A DNA stretch of 64,000 bases from an uncultured bacterium (lineage in GTDB: Bacteria; Cyanobacteriota; Vampirovibrionia; Gastranaerophilales; Gastranaerophilaceae), in assembly GCA_958366705.1 (NCBI GenBank), contig CATXCB010000001.1, forward strand, positions 124,001 through 188,000. The letters run 5' to 3'. Below are positions 63,686-64,000 of the stretch, one piece after another. The translations under genes and the position numbers were made by a program. Within the stretch, counting starts at the first letter, position 1; the number at the start of each line of letters is the position of its first letter. The notes beneath the pieces are model-generated. The model was not told where the DNA came from. It made no database searches and was given only the letters and a program-made list of their open reading frames with translations.

Positions 63686-64000
63686 ATGGCTAAAAAGAGG
63701 ATATCGTTTAATGCTTTTACCTTGACCGAAGTTTTGCTTGCAGTTGTTATTGTTGGGATTATTGCAGGTATGGTGCTTCCAGTTTTGACAACTAATTTTT
63801 ATACTTATTTATATAATAATGCTTATGATAGAGATGTTAATAAAATAGAAGAGGCAGTTGAGGGTTTAAATATTGCAGAAAATCAAAAAACATTTTTTGA
63901 TACAATGATGTATGTTGATGCAAAGCCTGAGTCTTATGCAGAAACTTCTGGTAAATTTTTAAAGAAATATTTAAGGGTTGCAAAATATTGTGGCGACAGT
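63686..64000 (+). CDS. Type IV pilin-like protein, N-terminal part
   Basis: The gene runs off the window after 105 codons. Leader MAKKRISFNA, cleavage before F11 (A|FTLTE), Glu at mature position 5, and the helix VLLAVVIVGIIAGMVLPVL mark a prepilin. As in the prepilin at 15789, the residue before cleavage is Ala, at the same position 10. The C-terminal part, with the start of a Cys (YCGDS), is missing. Confidence 0.85.
   Translation, partial: MAKKRISFNAFTLTEVLLAVVIVGIIAGMVLPVLTTNFYTYLYNNAYDRDVNKIEEAVEGLNIAENQKTFFDTMMYVDAKPESYAETSGKFLKKYLRVAKYCGDS

Overview
The window looks like a chromosome segment of a low-GC, diderm, non-photosynthetic relative of Cyanobacteria, most likely a gut Vampirovibrionia/Melainabacteria (Gastranaerophilales-like) organism. 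Evidence: a cyanobacterial-style tRNA-Glu(UUC); an lpxD-lpxC-fabZ lipid A cluster plus an RfaE2-like gene (outer membrane); prepilins with an A|FTLxE cleavage site; a Fur/PerR-rubredoxin pair fitting an anaerobe; and many small lineage-restricted proteins with no recognisable domain. The taxon is inferred from gene content, not from a database search.

Layout. 1-9.7 kb: HEAT-repeat proteins, ftsY, an MpaA-like murein peptide amidase split in frame by a DUF559 endonuclease element, cysS, a SpoIID-like protein, murJ and small membrane proteins. 9.7-18 kb: comM, an M16 peptidase lacking its zinc motif, a MotB/OmpA-like protein, a FliA-type sigma factor, a Cys-cluster protein, a prepilin and an FAD dehydrogenase. 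18-29 kb: a class A penicillin-binding protein, ribE-ribBA with a GNAT gene and a possible FliK-like gene, then two large proteins of unknown function. 29-36.7 kb: ispH-S1, nusB, metF, deoC, an acetyltransferase, a small XRE regulator, an orphan FlhB/SctU export-gate protein and a second sigma-70-family protein. 36.8-41.2 kb: a 5'-nucleotidase and a papain-like protease, both without Sec signals, a stand-alone TOPRIM protein, and tRNA-Glu. 42.3-44.9 kb: a two-leader-peptide attenuation region ahead of an unknown 446-residue protein, then perR-rubredoxin. 44.9-51.5 kb: an HExxH metallopeptidase, a zinc-ribbon protein and a signalling operon (TPR-GAF-HD-GYP, TPR, two LuxR-type response regulators, pentapeptide protein). 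51.6-57.3 kb: dapB, asd, rfaE2, a GIY-YIG gene with a palindromic repeat, lpxD-lpxC-fabZ. 57.3-64 kb: a repeat-rich gap, a degenerate PilB/GspE-like ATPase with its receiver protein, mutS, a small SFKG-motif protein, an XRE regulator and a truncated prepilin.

The most interesting points are: (1) the DUF559 element with about 49-bp inverted termini inserted in frame between the zinc ligands of the MpaA-like amidase; (2) a textbook-looking ribosome-mediated attenuator at 42.59-42.70 kb whose 16-residue leader carries an IRRSR run, followed by a second leader-like ORF that also begins with IRRS; (3) an export-gate protein next to several large proteins with Sec-less, Asn/Ser/Thr-rich N termini; and (4) a recurring short motif ([VPS]-[SA]-F-[SKT]-G or a close variant) in otherwise unrelated unknown proteins. 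Functional links in (3) and (4) are inference.
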